Below, one piece after another: positions 44,490 to 55,603 of a DNA stretch of 60,964 nt. Made by a program: the position numbers and the translations under genes. The stretch's first letter is position 1, and every line of letters begins with the position of its first letter. The stretch lies in NCBI GenBank assembly GCA_016463095.1, contig JAEMSA010000006.1:1-60964 (forward strand), written 5' to 3'. The stretch is from Candidatus Nanopelagicales bacterium (GTDB taxonomy: Bacteria > Actinomycetota > Actinomycetes > S36-B12 > UBA5976). The notes beneath the pieces are model-generated. The model was not told where the DNA came from. It did no database searches and was given only the letters and a program-made list of their open reading frames with translations.

Positions 44490-45211
44490 AACAAAGTCAG
44501 AAAATGATGGACGGGGAAACAATCCATAGAAATATTAATGGTGGATGGATGCGTCCTGCAGTTTTTGGTGCCATGGATGGGCTTGTTTCAAATTTCGCGT
44601 TGATGGTTGGTGTGGCGGGTGGATCTCAAGCAGTCGGTGCAGAAAATACAACCGCAATTGTGCTAGCTGGTTTTGCAGGACTATTGGCTGGTGCTTTTTC
44701 AATGGCCGCTGGTGAATACACCTCAGTAGCTAGTCAAGCCGAATTGGCTATGGCTGAAATAGAAATTGAAAAAAATGAATTAAGACAAAATCCTGAAGCA
44801 GAAATAAAAGAACTAGCTGAAGTGTGGATTAAGCGTGGGGTTAGCGAAACTGTGGCCATGCAATTTTCTAAAGAGTTAAGTAATAATTTTGAGGCGTTCG
44901 CTGATGCTCACACCTCAGAGGAATTTGGGGTAACGGCAGGTGATTTGCCTTCCGCAAAATTGGCAGCAATCTCTTCATTCGTTGCTTTTGCTGCTGGTGC
45001 AACTGTTCCTTTGGTTCCTTACCTGTTGGGATCAACCAACATTGTTTATTCCATGATCATTTCTTTAATCGGACTTTTTGGTGCTGGGGCATTGGTTTCA
45101 TTGGTGACCACCAGAACTTGGTGGTATTCGGGAACTCGTCAACTACTCATCGGTAGCGGGGCAGCAGCAATTACCTGGTTTCTGGGCACCACAATCGGAG
45201 CAGCGCTATAA
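44486..45211 (+). CDS. VIT1/CCC1-family iron/manganese transporter
   Basis: The 241-residue membrane protein has the VIT family layout: an amphipathic start with FGAMDGLVSNFALMVGVAGG, a second helix with LAGAFSMAAGEYTSVASQAELAMAEI, an acidic helical domain (about 80-130) rich in Glu that binds metal in characterised members, and three C-terminal helices. Family members move ferrous iron or manganese out of the cytosol. The GTG start overlaps lgt. It ends 72 bases before gltB. Confidence 0.88.
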   Translation: MKQSQKMMDGETIHRNINGGWMRPAVFGAMDGLVSNFALMVGVAGGSQAVGAENTTAIVLAGFAGLLAGAFSMAAGEYTSVASQAELAMAEIEIEKNELRQNPEAEIKELAEVWIKRGVSETVAMQFSKELSNNFEAFADAHTSEEFGVTAGDLPSAKLAAISSFVAFAAGATVPLVPYLLGSTNIVYSMIISLIGLFGAGALVSLVTTRTWWYSGTRQLLIGSGAAAITWFLGTTIGAAL

Positions 45212-45223
45212 CACTTGGTGAGG

Positions 45224-45283
45224 TAAGATTTAGTAAGTAAGAGCAAGTTTTGGGCCATCGTCGTCCCGCCGAAAATATCTAAA
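45224..45283 (+). promoter_or_regulatory. Leader region and candidate -10 box of gltB
   Basis: TAAGAT (45224-45229) is a plausible -10 box, putting transcription start near 45236. TTTTGGGC and GCCGAAAA can pair imperfectly around a short loop in the leader. No ribosome-binding site lies before the ATG at 45284. Confidence 0.3.
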
Positions 45284-48200
45284 ATGGCCAGGGACAATTT
45301 TTTGAAAATGTTAAGCAACAACAACCAAGGTCTTTACAATTCATCTTTTGAACATGATGCTTGCGGTGTTGCCTTAGTTGCTACTTTAAATAAAACACCT
45401 ACCTACAAAATTGTTGCCTCAGGTTTAGAAGCCTTAAGAAATTTAGAACACCGCGGAGCATCTGGAAGCGAACCTGACTCTGGTGACGGGGCAGGAATAT
45501 TAATTCAAATCCCGGATGACTTTTATCGACAAGTAGTTGATTTTGAGTTACCTAAACAGGGTTTCTATGGTGTGGGAATTGTTTTCTTACCAAAAGACGA
45601 ATCCGAATATAAGGAAGCCAAAGAAAAGATTAATTCTGTTGCCAAGCTAGAAGACATAACCATTTTGGGTTGGAGAGATGTTCCGACAAATTCAAATGAA
45701 ATTGGTCAAACTGCGCAACGTGTTATGCCAAGATTTGAAATGATTTTTATCCAACTAGCAAACAAAAAACTGAGTGATATCGATTTAGATCGAGCAATTT
45801 ATCCTTTCAGAAAAATTGTTGAAAATAGTTCCACAGCATATTTTGCTTCACTATCTGCGCGAAGTGTTGTTTACAAAGGAATGTTAACCACAGGTCAATT
45901 AGAACCATTTTATCCAGATTTATCAGACACCAGAGTGGTGTCAAAGATTGCTTTAGTTCATTCACGTTTTAGCACAAATACATTTCCATCCTGGCCTTTG
46001 GCGCATCCCTACAGATTGATTGCACATAATGGTGAAATCAATACGGTAAAGGGAAACCGAAATTGGATGCACGCAAGAGAGAATTTAATTAAAACAGATT
46101 TAATTCCAGGTGATTTAGCAAGAGTGTTTCCTATATGTTCAAACGAAGCAAGTGACTCTGCATCATTTGATGAAGTGCTAGAACTAATTCATTTAGGTGG
46201 AAGATCACTACCACATTCAATATTGATGATGATTCCCGAAGCTTGGGAAAATAATCCCAGCATGGATCCAGCGCGCAGAGCATTTTATGAATTCCATGCT
46301 TCATTTATGGAACCTTGGGATGGTCCAGCTTGCGTAACTTTTACCGACGGACATGTAATTGGGGCAGTACTTGATAGAAACGGATTACGCCCTGGAAGAT
46401 TTTGGGTAACCAATGACGGGCTAGTCGTCTTAGCAAGTGAATCAGGAGTGTTGCCAATTGATCCAGCAACAGTTATAAGAAAAGGACGGTTACAGCCAGG
46501 AAAAATGTTTTTGGTTGATACCGATAACGGGCGAATAATTGAAGATGAAGAAATCAAAAACAGTCTTGCTAGCCAACATCCTTACCAGGATTGGTTGCAC
46601 GCTGGGTTAGTTCACTTAGAAGAATTACCTGACCGCGAACACATTGTTCACACGCATTCATCTGTACTTAGAAGACAACAAACTTTTGGCTACACAGATG
46701 AAGAGTTAAAAATTTTGCTTACCCCCATGGCTAAAAACGCTAATGAACCTTTAGGTTCGATGGGAACAGATACACCTATTGCGGTTTTAAGTAGTCGCCC
46801 CAGATTAATTTTCGATTATTTCACTCAATTGTTTGCTCAAGTAACCAATCCACCACTTGATGCCATAAGAGAAGAAATTGTTACTTCACTTTCTTCATCG
46901 GTTGGGGAAGAAGGCAACTTATTGATTCCCACACCTGCTCATGCCAGACAAGTGGTTTTGCCTTTTCCTGTGATTGATAACGACGAGTTGGCAAAGTTGA
47001 TTCACATAAACCGAGATGGAGATCAACCAGGTTTTGCTGCTCAAAAGTTTTCGGGTTTATACAAAGTAGCCCAAGGTGGCATAGGGTTAGAAAATCGTAT
47101 TGAAGAAATATTTATTGAAGTAAATGAGGCCATTAAAAACGGTAAACATTTACTAATTTTGAGTGACCGTGACAGTGATGCCGATAATGCACCTATCCCG
47201 TCTTTGCTATTAGTAGCAGCTGTTCATCATCATTTGATTCGTACCAAACAAAGAATGCAAATAGGTTTGATAGTTGAAGCAGGTGATGTTAGAGAAGTTC
47301 ATCATGTGGCACTTTTAATTGGTTATGGTGCAGCCGCAGTCAATCCTTATTTGGCGATGGAAACTGTTGAAGACATGGTTAGACAAAAAAGAATGGGTGA
47401 TATTTCACCTGAAAAAGCGGTTAGAAATTTGGTCAAAGCTTTAGGTAAAGGTGTTTTAAAAGTTATGAGCAAGATGGGTGTTTCAACTGTTGCTTCTTAT
47501 CGTGGAGCTCAAATATTTGAGGCCATAGGTATTTCAAATGAAGTTATAGATAAATACTTTACTGGAACAGTTTCTAGACTCGGCGGAGTTGGTTTAGAAG
47601 TAATTGCACAAGAAGTATCTAAGCGACACGATGTGGCATACCCATTTAGTGGAATTTCACCTGCGCACAGACAACTTGCAATAGGTGGGGAATACCAATG
47701 GCGCAGAGAAGGTGAACCACACTTATTTGATCCCGAAACTGTTTTCAAATTACAACATTCCACCCGCACAGGACAAATGGATGTTTTTAGAGATTACACC
47801 GAAAAAGTTAATGAGCAATCAAAAAGATTAATGACCATTAGAGGACTATTTGAATTTAAGGGCGATCGTAAATCTATCTCTATTGAAGAAGTGGAACCAA
47901 TCGAGAAAATCCTTAGCAGATTTAGCACAGGAGCTATGTCTTATGGATCAATTTCAGGTGAAGCTCATGAAACATTAGCAATTGCCATGAATCGTTTGGG
48001 TGCTAAATCAAACACTGGCGAAGGTGGAGAAGATCCAGAACGTTACCAAAAAATGGCAAACGGTGATTCCAAACGTTCATCTATTAAACAAGTTGCTAGT
48101 GGCAGATTTGGTGTGACCAGTGAATATTTAGTCAACGCCGATGATATTCAAATAAAAATGGCGCAAGGTGCTAAACCTGGAGAAGGTGGACAACTACCAG

Positions 48201-49822
48201 GAAACAAGGTTTATCCCTGGATTGCTAAAACACGACACTCAACACCTGGAGTGGGATTAATTTCACCTCCACCGCATCATGATATTTATTCCATTGAGGA
48301 CTTAGCGCAATTAATTCACGATTTGAAAAACGCAAACGATAAGGCCAGAATTCATGTCAAACTTGTTGCCGAAGTTGGGGTGGGAACGGTGGCTGCAGGA
48401 GTTGCGAAAGCTCATGCTGATGTGGTTCTAATTTCAGGTCATGATGGGGGAACAGGTGCAAGTCCCTTAACTTCTTTAAAGCACGCAGGTGGTCCTTGGG
48501 AAATTGGTTTAGCAGAAGCTCAACAAACTTTGTTATTAAATGGTTTACGTGATCGCATTGTTGTGCAAACAGATGGACAATTAAAAACAGGTAGAGATGT
48601 AATAGTCGCAGCACTTCTTGGTGCAGAAGAATTTGGATTTGCTACCGCCCCGCTAGTTGTGATGGGTTGTGTGATGATGAGGGTTTGTCATTTAGACACT
48701 TGCCCTGTTGGTGTTGCAACACAAAACCCAATATTAAGAGAGAAATTTACTGGTGAACCAGAATTCGTAGAAAACTTTTTCAGATTTATTGCTACCGAAG
48801 TTCGTGAGTACTTAGCTGAATTAGGTTTTAGAACATTGGATGAAGCAATAGGTCATTCTGAAGTTCTTAATACCAAGAAAGTAATTGAGCATTGGAAAGC
48901 AGCCGGGTTAGACTTATCACCAATATTGCATAGAGTAACAACCACAAAAGACGCAGTTTTGCATCAAACCACTATGCAAGATCATGGTTTAGTCGATGCT
49001 TTAGATAATGAATTAATTGAAATCTGTAAACCAGCACTAGAAAAGAGTGAACTGGTCAGAGCGCAAATTGCCATCAGAAATGTTAATCGCACGGTAGGCA
49101 CCATGCTGGGAAGTCGCATAACAAGAAATTTTGGTGGAGCAGGATTACCAGAGGGAACCATTGAATTAACTTTCAACGGTACAGCAGGTCAATCATTTGG
49201 AGCATTCATTCCAAAAGGTCTGACATTAAGACTTGAAGGCGATACTAATGATTATTTGGGTAAAGGCTTATCTGGTGGAAAAATAGTAGTGCGACCAGAT
49301 CGCAATTCTAAATTTGATTCAGGTGTCAACGTAATAGCTGGAAACGTCGCTGCATATGGAGCAACTTCGGGAACATTATTTGTTAGAGGTTTAGTAGGAG
49401 AAAGATTTTGTGTAAGAAATTCTGGAGCTATTGCCGTAGTTGAAGGTGTGGGAGATCATGGCTGCGAATATATGACTGGTGGTCGAGTAATAGTGCTTGG
49501 ACAAACAGGTAGAAATTTTGCTGCTGGCATGAGTGGTGGAATTGCCTATGTAGTTGATCTGAATGTTGAAAACATTAATCCAGAAATGGTGGAACTAGAA
49601 GAATTAGATGATCTGGATAAAGAATTTTTATCTAAAACAATTAAAAGTTATGCTGAAGAAACAGATTCACCACTAGCCAAAGAGTTGTTGATTGATTCAA
49701 ACTTTAAGAAATTTACTAAAGTTATGCCTCGTGAATATAAACGAGTTTTATTAGCACAAGCCAAAGCTGAAAAAGAAGGCACAGATCCAATGCAAGCAGT
49801 AATGGGGGTGTCTGGTGGGTGA
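45284..49822 (+). CDS. gltB: Glutamate synthase large subunit GltB
   Basis: GltB converts glutamine and 2-oxoglutarate to two glutamates. The 1512-residue protein has an N-terminal class II amidotransferase whose nucleophile would be Cys27 ([10 protein letters not shown]) after propeptide removal, a central domain, the FMN-binding synthase domain ([34 protein letters not shown]), the 3Fe-4S cysteines C-x5-C-x4-C in [15 protein letters not shown], and a C-terminal GXGXG beta-helix. An ATG at 45308 is an alternative start, with AGGGA upstream. It overlaps gltD by 8 bases. Confidence 0.95.
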   Translation: MARDNFLKMLSNNNQGLYNSSFEHDACGVALVATLNKTPTYKIVASGLEALRNLEHRGASGSEPDSGDGAGILIQIPDDFYRQVVDFELPKQGFYGVGIVFLPKDESEYKEAKEKINSVAKLEDITILGWRDVPTNSNEIGQTAQRVMPRFEMIFIQLANKKLSDIDLDRAIYPFRKIVENSSTAYFASLSARSVVYKGMLTTGQLEPFYPDLSDTRVVSKIALVHSRFSTNTFPSWPLAHPYRLIAHNGEINTVKGNRNWMHARENLIKTDLIPGDLARVFPICSNEASDSASFDEVLELIHLGGRSLPHSILMMIPEAWENNPSMDPARRAFYEFHASFMEPWDGPACVTFTDGHVIGAVLDRNGLRPGRFWVTNDGLVVLASESGVLPIDPATVIRKGRLQPGKMFLVDTDNGRIIEDEEIKNSLASQHPYQDWLHAGLVHLEELPDREHIVHTHSSVLRRQQTFGYTDEELKILLTPMAKNANEPLGSMGTDTPIAVLSSRPRLIFDYFTQLFAQVTNPPLDAIREEIVTSLSSSVGEEGNLLIPTPAHARQVVLPFPVIDNDELAKLIHINRDGDQPGFAAQKFSGLYKVAQGGIGLENRIEEIFIEVNEAIKNGKHLLILSDRDSDADNAPIPSLLLVAAVHHHLIRTKQRMQIGLIVEAGDVREVHHVALLIGYGAAAVNPYLAMETVEDMVRQKRMGDISPEKAVRNLVKALGKGVLKVMSKMGVSTVASYRGAQIFEAIGISNEVIDKYFTGTVSRLGGVGLEVIAQEVSKRHDVAYPFSGISPAHRQLAIGGEYQWRREGEPHLFDPETVFKLQHSTRTGQMDVFRDYTEKVNEQSKRLMTIRGLFEFKGDRKSISIEEVEPIEKILSRFSTGAMSYGSISGEAHETLAIAMNRLGAKSNTGEGGEDPERYQKMANGDSKRSSIKQVASGRFGVTSEYLVNADDIQIKMAQGAKPGEGGQLPGNKVYPWIAKTRHSTPGVGLISPPPHHDIYSIEDLAQLIHDLKNANDKARIHVKLVAEVGVGTVAAGVAKAHADVVLISGHDGGTGASPLTSLKHAGGPWEIGLAEAQQTLLLNGLRDRIVVQTDGQLKTGRDVIVAALLGAEEFGFATAPLVVMGCVMMRVCHLDTCPVGVATQNPILREKFTGEPEFVENFFRFIATEVREYLAELGFRTLDEAIGHSEVLNTKKVIEHWKAAGLDLSPILHRVTTTKDAVLHQTTMQDHGLVDALDNELIEICKPALEKSELVRAQIAIRNVNRTVGTMLGSRITRNFGGAGLPEGTIELTFNGTAGQSFGAFIPKGLTLRLEGDTNDYLGKGLSGGKIVVRPDRNSKFDSGVNVIAGNVAAYGATSGTLFVRGLVGERFCVRNSGAIAVVEGVGDHGCEYMTGGRVIVLGQTGRNFAAGMSGGIAYVVDLNVENINPEMVELEELDDLDKEFLSKTIKSYAEETDSPLAKELLIDSNFKKFTKVMPREYKRVLLAQAKAEKEGTDPMQAVMGVSGG

Positions 49823-51266
49823 TCCAAAAGGCTTTATAAATAACAGAAGAGAGACCGCTAAAAGAAGACCAGTTGATTTGCGTTTGATGGATTGGCGTGA
49901 AGTTTATGAACCTTTTGAAACCAATAAATTAAAACTGCAAGCAGGACGATGCATGGATTGCGGTATTCCATTTTGTCATAACGGCTGTCCACTTGGAAAC
50001 TTAATACCTGAATGGAACGATCTAGTTTTCAATGAGGACTGGCGAGAAGCATCTGAACGTTTACACGCCACAAATAATTTTCCAGAATTCACTGGTCGAC
50101 TTTGTCCTGCACCGTGTGAAACTGCTTGCGTTGTTGCGATAAACAAAGAATCTGTGACCATAAAACAAATTGAAGTCGAGATTGCTGATCGAGCTTTCGC
50201 GCAAGGTTTCGTTACTCCACAGCCACCGTCAAGACTTAGTGGAAAAACTGTGGCAGTAATCGGTTCAGGTCCTGCGGGACTTGCTGCTGCGCAACAATTA
50301 GCCAGAGCAGGTCACACTGTGGCGATTTATGAAAGATCAGACAAACTTGGTGGTTTGCTTCGATACGGAATCCCCGAATTCAAAATGGAAAAAATTCACG
50401 TTGACAGAAGACTTGAGCAACTTGCAGCTGAAGGAATTAAATTTAGAAGTGGTGTTGAAATAGGTGTAGACATTGATGCAAATGAATTGCGCAAAAGATA
50501 TGACGCTGTGGTGATTGCAGTTGGGGCAACGGCTTGGCGTGATCTTCCAGTTCCAGGACGAGAATTTTCTGGCATATATCAAGCAATGGAATATCTACCC
50601 TTTGCTAATCGCGTTGCTTTAGGGGAATTAGCTAAATCTCCCATTGATGTGAAAGATAAAAATGTTGTGATTATCGGGGGAGGCGACACTGGTGCTGATT
50701 GTTTAGGAACAGCACATCGTCAAGGTGCCAAGAGCATAACTCAATTAGAAATTTTACCTCTACCACCAGAAACCAGACCAGATTATCAACCATGGCCAAC
50801 TTATCCAATGACATATCGAGTCACGAGTGCTCACGAAGAAGGTGGCGAAAGAATATTTAGTGTAAATACTCAAAAATTCTTGGGTGAAAAAAATCAGTTA
50901 ACAGGATTGGAAATAGTCGAAGTTATATTTAAAGATGGCAAATTTGAATCAGTAAAAGGAACTGAGAAAGTTATTCCAGCTGATTTTGTTTTTCTGGCAT
51001 TAGGATTTATCGGTCCTGAAAAAGCTACATTTATTGATCAATTGAAACTAAACCTTGATCCTCGGGGCAATATTGCTAGGGATGAAAATTTTGCTACCAA
51101 TGCTGATGGTGTTTTTGTTTGCGGAGATGCCGGACGAGGCCAATCACTAATTGTGTGGGCAATTGCTGAAGGAAGATCAGCTGCTGCTGCGGTAGACAAA
51201 TATTTGATTGGTGAAACTAATTTGCCTGCTCCAATTGAACCAACTTCAAGACCGATCAATGTCTAA
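49815..51266 (+). CDS. gltD: Glutamate synthase small subunit GltD
   Basis: GltD is the NADPH-oxidising flavoprotein that feeds electrons to GltB. The 483-residue protein has N-terminal iron-sulfur cysteines ([17 protein letters not shown] and [13 protein letters not shown]), the FAD-binding motif [19 protein letters not shown], the NADPH-binding motif [16 protein letters not shown], and the C-terminal [19 protein letters not shown]. The GTG at 49815 overlaps gltB. pyk follows after 27 bases with its own promoter-like box. Confidence 0.96.
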   Translation: MGDPKGFINNRRETAKRRPVDLRLMDWREVYEPFETNKLKLQAGRCMDCGIPFCHNGCPLGNLIPEWNDLVFNEDWREASERLHATNNFPEFTGRLCPAPCETACVVAINKESVTIKQIEVEIADRAFAQGFVTPQPPSRLSGKTVAVIGSGPAGLAAAQQLARAGHTVAIYERSDKLGGLLRYGIPEFKMEKIHVDRRLEQLAAEGIKFRSGVEIGVDIDANELRKRYDAVVIAVGATAWRDLPVPGREFSGIYQAMEYLPFANRVALGELAKSPIDVKDKNVVIIGGGDTGADCLGTAHRQGAKSITQLEILPLPPETRPDYQPWPTYPMTYRVTSAHEEGGERIFSVNTQKFLGEKNQLTGLEIVEVIFKDGKFESVKGTEKVIPADFVFLALGFIGPEKATFIDQLKLNLDPRGNIARDENFATNADGVFVCGDAGRGQSLIVWAIAEGRSAAAAVDKYLIGETNLPAPIEPTSRPINV

Positions 51267-51280
51267 AATGTCCAATCAAA

Positions 51281-51293
51281 TAGAATAGAAGAT
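51281..51293 (+). promoter_or_regulatory. Leaderless-type -10 box for pyk
   Basis: TAGAAT (51281-51286) ends 7 bases before the pyk ATG at 51294. The same hexamer at the same distance precedes hisD. The interval AGAAGAT could also act as a very weak ribosome-binding site. Confidence 0.5.
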
Positions 51294-52721
51294 ATGAGAA
51301 GAGCCAAGATTGTTGCAACACTTGGACCAGCAACAGATGATTTAGCAACTGTTCAAAAATTAATTAAAGCAGGATTAAATGTGGCCAGACTTAATATGTC
51401 ACACGGTGATCACGCCGATCATAAGAAAAGACTTGGTTTAGTAAGAGCAGCAGCCAAACTAGAAGGCAAAGAAATTGCTGCGTTAGCAGATTTGCAAGGA
51501 CCGAAAATTCGGGTTGGAACTTTTGGAAATGGGCCTGTTTCGTTAGTTAACGGTCAAAATTTCATCATCACAATAGATGACGTTATTGGCGATAAAGAAA
51601 AAGTCTCCACAACATATAAAGGCTTAACAGGTGATGTTAAAAAAGGCGATCCAATACTTATCGATGATGGCAAAATTAGATTAGAAGTTATCGAAGTCAA
51701 AGGAAACAACGTTCTTACAAAAATAATTGAAGGTGGCACAATCTCAAACAGTAAAGGTATAAATCTTCCTGGTGTTGCTGTGAATGTTCCTGCGATGTCG
51801 GATAAAGATGAAGCAGATTTGATCTGGGCTCTTGATAATGATTGTGATTTGATTGCTCTTTCTTTTGTTAGAAGCGCAAAAGATATTGAAAATGTTCATA
51901 AAATTATGGATAAAAAAGGTAAAAGACTTCCTATTGTGGCAAAGATTGAGAAGCCTCAAGCTGTTGAAAACTTGGGAGAAATTTTGCAAGTTTTTGATGC
52001 CATCATGATTGCTCGTGGTGATTTAGGAGTAGAACTTCCCTATGAAGTAGTTCCAATGGTTCAAAAACGAGCAATTCAAATGGCCAGACAAGTTGGAAAA
52101 CCTGTGATTGTTGCAACGCAAATGCTGGAATCAATGATTAATTCATCTCGCCCAACTAGAGCTGAAGCAAGTGATGTTGCCAACGCTGTGCTTGATGGGG
52201 CTGACGCATTAATGCTAAGTGGCGAAACCAGTGTGGGCGATAACCCAGTGGGCGTTGTAGAAACTATGGCCAGAATTATTGAACATGTTGAAGTAGAAGC
52301 ATTAGAAAAATTACCAAAACTTGAGTCAGAAGACCAAGGCAGCACTGGTCGAGCAGTTACAACAGCAGCTGTGGCAGTTGGAAAGGCAACTAAGTCCAAG
52401 TACTTGATTGCATTTACTGAAACAGGACGAAGTGTTCGACTAATGGCCAGACATCGCTCCAGTACACAAATTTTAGCTTTCACCACCGATGAAAAAGTAC
52501 AACGCCAACTTGCCATGATTTGGGGCACAGAAACTTTTCACACCGACACCGTTCAACACACTGACGATATGGTTGCCACAGTTGATCGCCATTTAACATC
52601 AAATAATTTGGCTAAATACGGTGAATTAGTTGTGGTAGTGGCAGGTGTTCCACCTGGGGTACCAGGCACAACCAATGGCATGCGAGTACACAAAGTTGGT
52701 ACTGGTGCAGACGAAAGTTAA
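51294..52721 (+). CDS. pyk: Pyruvate kinase
   Basis: Pyruvate kinase makes pyruvate and ATP from phosphoenolpyruvate in the last step of glycolysis. The 475-residue product begins RRAKIVATLGPATDD, has the metal and substrate blocks LNMSHGDHADH, ALADLQGPKIRVG, the signature IMIARGDLGVELP with preceding IVAKIEKPQAVENL, and ATQMLESMINSSRPTRAEASDVANAVLDGADALMLSGET-type segments. The B domain lies at about 70-165. It appears transcribed separately from gltBD. Confidence 0.96.
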   Translation: MRRAKIVATLGPATDDLATVQKLIKAGLNVARLNMSHGDHADHKKRLGLVRAAAKLEGKEIAALADLQGPKIRVGTFGNGPVSLVNGQNFIITIDDVIGDKEKVSTTYKGLTGDVKKGDPILIDDGKIRLEVIEVKGNNVLTKIIEGGTISNSKGINLPGVAVNVPAMSDKDEADLIWALDNDCDLIALSFVRSAKDIENVHKIMDKKGKRLPIVAKIEKPQAVENLGEILQVFDAIMIARGDLGVELPYEVVPMVQKRAIQMARQVGKPVIVATQMLESMINSSRPTRAEASDVANAVLDGADALMLSGETSVGDNPVGVVETMARIIEHVEVEALEKLPKLESEDQGSTGRAVTTAAVAVGKATKSKYLIAFTETGRSVRLMARHRSSTQILAFTTDEKVQRQLAMIWGTETFHTDTVQHTDDMVATVDRHLTSNNLAKYGELVVVVAGVPPGVPGTTNGMRVHKVGTGADES

Positions 52722-52731
52722 TTTCCTCTGC

Positions 52732-52789
52732 TAATCTAAATTTTTAGTAAGACATCCTTTAATACCGTCCCGTGAGGCGGAGAAGGAGG
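52732..52789 (+). promoter_or_regulatory. pyrR leader: promoter box and PyrR-binding RNA site
   Basis: TAATCT (52732-52737) is a candidate -10 box. The leader contains TCCCGTGAGGC (52768-52778), matching the core of the PyrR-binding loop consensus UCCNGNGAGGY, flanked by CCG (52765-52767) and CGG (52778-52780) that can close a stem. The pyrR ribosome-binding site AAGGAGG (52783-52789) follows within 5 bases. PyrR with UMP or UTP is inferred to bind here and block translation, as described for mycobacteria. Confidence 0.7.
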
Positions 52790-52800
52790 TCGAGAAGCAC

Positions 52801-53361
52801 ATGAGTGCAAATTCTCGTAACTCTGCTCGTGTAGTACTTGAATCATCAGATATTTCCCGGGCATTAACTCGCATTGCTCATGAAATTTTAGAAAACAACA
52901 AAGGTTCCAAAGATTTAGTTCTTTTAGGTATTCCTTCCCGCGGTGTGCCGTTAGCAAAACGGATCGCACAAAAAATTAGTGAATTTGAAAAAGTTGTAAT
53001 TCCTGTTGGGTCACTGGATATAACTATGTATCGAGACGACTTGAGACTCAGACCACCGAGAGCTTTGGCTCCCACCGAAATTCCCGAAGGTGGAATTGAT
53101 CATAAAGTTGTTATTTTAGTTGACGATGTTTTGTTTTCAGGAAGAACAATAAGAGCAGCACTTGATGCATTAAATGTGATCGGTAGACCTTCAATGGTGC
53201 AAGTAGCAGTGCTCATAGATAGAGGACATAGAGAATTACCAATCAAGGCTGACTATGTGGGAAAAAATATTCCAACATCTTTGATTGAAACAGTGCAAGT
53301 AACTTTGGCTGATTTTGATGACGCAAGTGAAAACGTGACACTTTTTGGTGGTGAGGGGTGA
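52801..53361 (+). CDS. pyrR: Pyrimidine operon RNA-binding regulator PyrR
   Basis: PyrR binds pyr mRNA when uridine nucleotides are high, and usually has some uracil phosphoribosyltransferase activity. The 186-residue product shows [15 protein letters not shown], the DITMYRDDL segment and the PRPP-binding motif [18 protein letters not shown]. It leads the pyr operon and has a PyrR-type RNA site overlapping its own leader. Its stop overlaps the GTG of pyrB. Confidence 0.95.
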   Translation: MSANSRNSARVVLESSDISRALTRIAHEILENNKGSKDLVLLGIPSRGVPLAKRIAQKISEFEKVVIPVGSLDITMYRDDLRLRPPRALAPTEIPEGGIDHKVVILVDDVLFSGRTIRAALDALNVIGRPSMVQVAVLIDRGHRELPIKADYVGKNIPTSLIETVQVTLADFDDASENVTLFGGEG

Positions 53362-54311
53362 AGAAACATCTAGTTTCGGCCAATGATTTAACTAAAGATG
53401 ATGCAGTGCTTGTGCTCGATACTGCTAAAGAATTAGCTGCAATTTCTGATGGTCTTGTAAAAAAACTTCCAACTCTCAGAGGTAGAACTGTAGTCAATTT
53501 ATTCTTTGAAGACAGCACACGGACCAGAATATCTTTTGAAGCAGCATCGAAAAGACTCAGCGCTGATGTAATCAATTTTAGTGCTAAAGGATCAAGTGTT
53601 TCCAAAGGAGAAAGCTTAAAAGATACAGCGCAAACCTTGCAATCAATGGGGGCTGATGCTGTAGTGATAAGACACGGTTCATCGGGTGCACCACATTTGT
53701 TAGCCACCAGAAATTGGATTAATGCTGTTGTAATAAACGCTGGTGATGGCACACACGAACATCCCACCCAAGCATTACTTGATGCGTACACGATTCGTAA
53801 ACACTTAAGAAACAACACCGGTGATCTAAGTGGTTTAAGAGTTGCGATTGTGGGAGATATTTTGCACAGCAGGGTGGCTCGAAGTAATGCCATCTTGTTA
53901 AAAACTTTAGGTGCAACACCAATCATGGTTGCCCCACCAACTTTGCTTCCAGTGGGAATAAAAGACTGGAGTGGAGAATATTCCTACAATCTTGATGAGG
54001 TTTTACCTGAAGTTGATGCGGTAATGATGTTGAGAGTGCAGCAAGAACGAATGAATGATGCATATTTTCCCACCGCCAGAGAATACGCGAGAAATTTTGG
54101 TTTAAATATTAGAAGACAAAAAACAATGCAAAAACATGCTCTAGTGCTCCACCCGGGTCCAATGAATAGAGGTATGGAAATAACTGCAGAAGTTGCCGAT
54201 AGTGCCAATTCTGTGGTTATTGAGCAGGTAGCAAATGGAGTAAGTGTGCGCATGGCTGTTTTGTATTTATTACTCGGTGGAACAAATAACGAAACTGGTG
54301 ATAAAAACTAA
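53358..54311 (+). CDS. pyrB: Aspartate carbamoyltransferase catalytic subunit PyrB
   Basis: PyrB makes carbamoyl aspartate from carbamoyl phosphate and aspartate. The 317-residue protein has the carbamoyl phosphate site [47 protein letters not shown] and [11 protein letters not shown]. No PyrI regulatory gene is nearby, as usual outside enterobacteria. The start is GTG overlapping pyrR, and the end shares one base with pyrC (TAATG). Confidence 0.97.
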   Translation: MKKHLVSANDLTKDDAVLVLDTAKELAAISDGLVKKLPTLRGRTVVNLFFEDSTRTRISFEAASKRLSADVINFSAKGSSVSKGESLKDTAQTLQSMGADAVVIRHGSSGAPHLLATRNWINAVVINAGDGTHEHPTQALLDAYTIRKHLRNNTGDLSGLRVAIVGDILHSRVARSNAILLKTLGATPIMVAPPTLLPVGIKDWSGEYSYNLDEVLPEVDAVMMLRVQQERMNDAYFPTAREYARNFGLNIRRQKTMQKHALVLHPGPMNRGMEITAEVADSANSVVIEQVANGVSVRMAVLYLLLGGTNNETGDKN

Positions 54312-55603
54312 TGAAAATTTTACTCAAGAATGGTTCGATCAAAGGTGAAAAAGTATTAGACATATTGATCGAAAATGACAAAATTATCAAAATTGGTGCA
54401 CCTAACACCATCAAAGATACAGAAGCTGAAATTGTTGATTTGACAGGTTTAATTGTGTTACCTGGGCTGGTTGATTTGCATACGCATTTAAGAGAACCAG
54501 GTAGGGAAGACGCTGAAACAATCTCAACTGGAAGTGCCGCTGCAGCTAAAGGTGGTTACACAGCTGTGCACGCTATGGCAAACACTCTGCCCGTGGCAGA
54601 TACTGCAGGTGTTGTTGAACAAGTATGGAATCTAGGAAAAAGTGTTGGCTTGGTTGATGTTTATCCAGTTGGAGCTGTCACCATTGGTTTGTTAGGTGAA
54701 AATCTTGCCGAACTCTCTGCCATGGCTGATTCAAAAGCGCGGGTCAGAATTTTTAGTGATGATGGTAATTGTGTTTCAGATCCTGTTTTGATGAGACGGG
54801 CTTTGGAATATGTGAAAGCGTTTAACGGTGTTATTGCTCAACATGCACAAGAACCAAGACTTACCCAAAATGCGCAGATGAACGAATCAACTTTGTCAGG
54901 ACAACTTGGACTAACGGGTTGGCCCGCGGTAGCAGAAGAAGCAATTGTGGCAAGAGATGTGTTACTAACCGAACACGTGCAATCAAAACTACATGTTTGT
55001 CATGCTTCAACAGCCGGAACTGTAGAAATTTTACGATGGGCAAAAGATAAGAAAGTAAATGTTACAGCTGAAGTGACCCCGCACCATTTGTTCTTGAGTC
55101 AAATTCATTGCGAATCATATGACGCAAAATTCAAAGTAAATCCTCCACTTCGTAGAGTAGAAGACGTAACAGAATTAAGAAATGCACTGGCTCAAGGAAT
55201 CATTGATGTGGTTGCAACAGATCACGCACCTCATCCCAGGGAAGATAAAGAAGGCGAATGGAATAGTGCTGCTTTTGGAATGACCGGTTTAGAAACAGCT
55301 TTAGCTGTTGTGGCAACTGCAATGATTGATACAAAGTTGATGACCTGGTCTGATGTGGCAAGAGTGATGAGTGAGAAGCCAGCTGAAATTGGTCAATTAA
55401 CTGAACACGGTAGACCAATTGCAGAAAATGAAATAGCAAATCTCTGCATAATCGACCCAAATACGTCATGGAAAGTTGACGCTAAAGACACGCATTCACT
55501 AAGTACTAACAATCCATTCGATGGCATGACGTTAAAAAGTAAAGTTGTGCACACAATCTTTCGTGGCAAATTCAGTATGAAAAGTGGGCAAGTTCAAAAA
55601 TGA
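54311..55603 (+). CDS. pyrC: Dihydroorotase PyrC (type I)
   Basis: PyrC cyclises carbamoyl aspartate to dihydroorotate. The 430-residue amidohydrolase has the first zinc motif DLHTHLREPG, a FSDDGNCV segment in which Asp is used as in type I enzymes, the histidines in VCHASTAGTVE and AEVTPHHLFL, and the final Asp in ATDHAPHP. It lies between pyrB and carA with overlaps on both sides, consistent with a complex-forming set of pathway enzymes. Confidence 0.96.
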   Translation: MKILLKNGSIKGEKVLDILIENDKIIKIGAPNTIKDTEAEIVDLTGLIVLPGLVDLHTHLREPGREDAETISTGSAAAAKGGYTAVHAMANTLPVADTAGVVEQVWNLGKSVGLVDVYPVGAVTIGLLGENLAELSAMADSKARVRIFSDDGNCVSDPVLMRRALEYVKAFNGVIAQHAQEPRLTQNAQMNESTLSGQLGLTGWPAVAEEAIVARDVLLTEHVQSKLHVCHASTAGTVEILRWAKDKKVNVTAEVTPHHLFLSQIHCESYDAKFKVNPPLRRVEDVTELRNALAQGIIDVVATDHAPHPREDKEGEWNSAAFGMTGLETALAVVATAMIDTKLMTWSDVARVMSEKPAEIGQLTEHGRPIAENEIANLCIIDPNTSWKVDAKDTHSLSTNNPFDGMTLKSKVVHTIFRGKFSMKSGQVQK

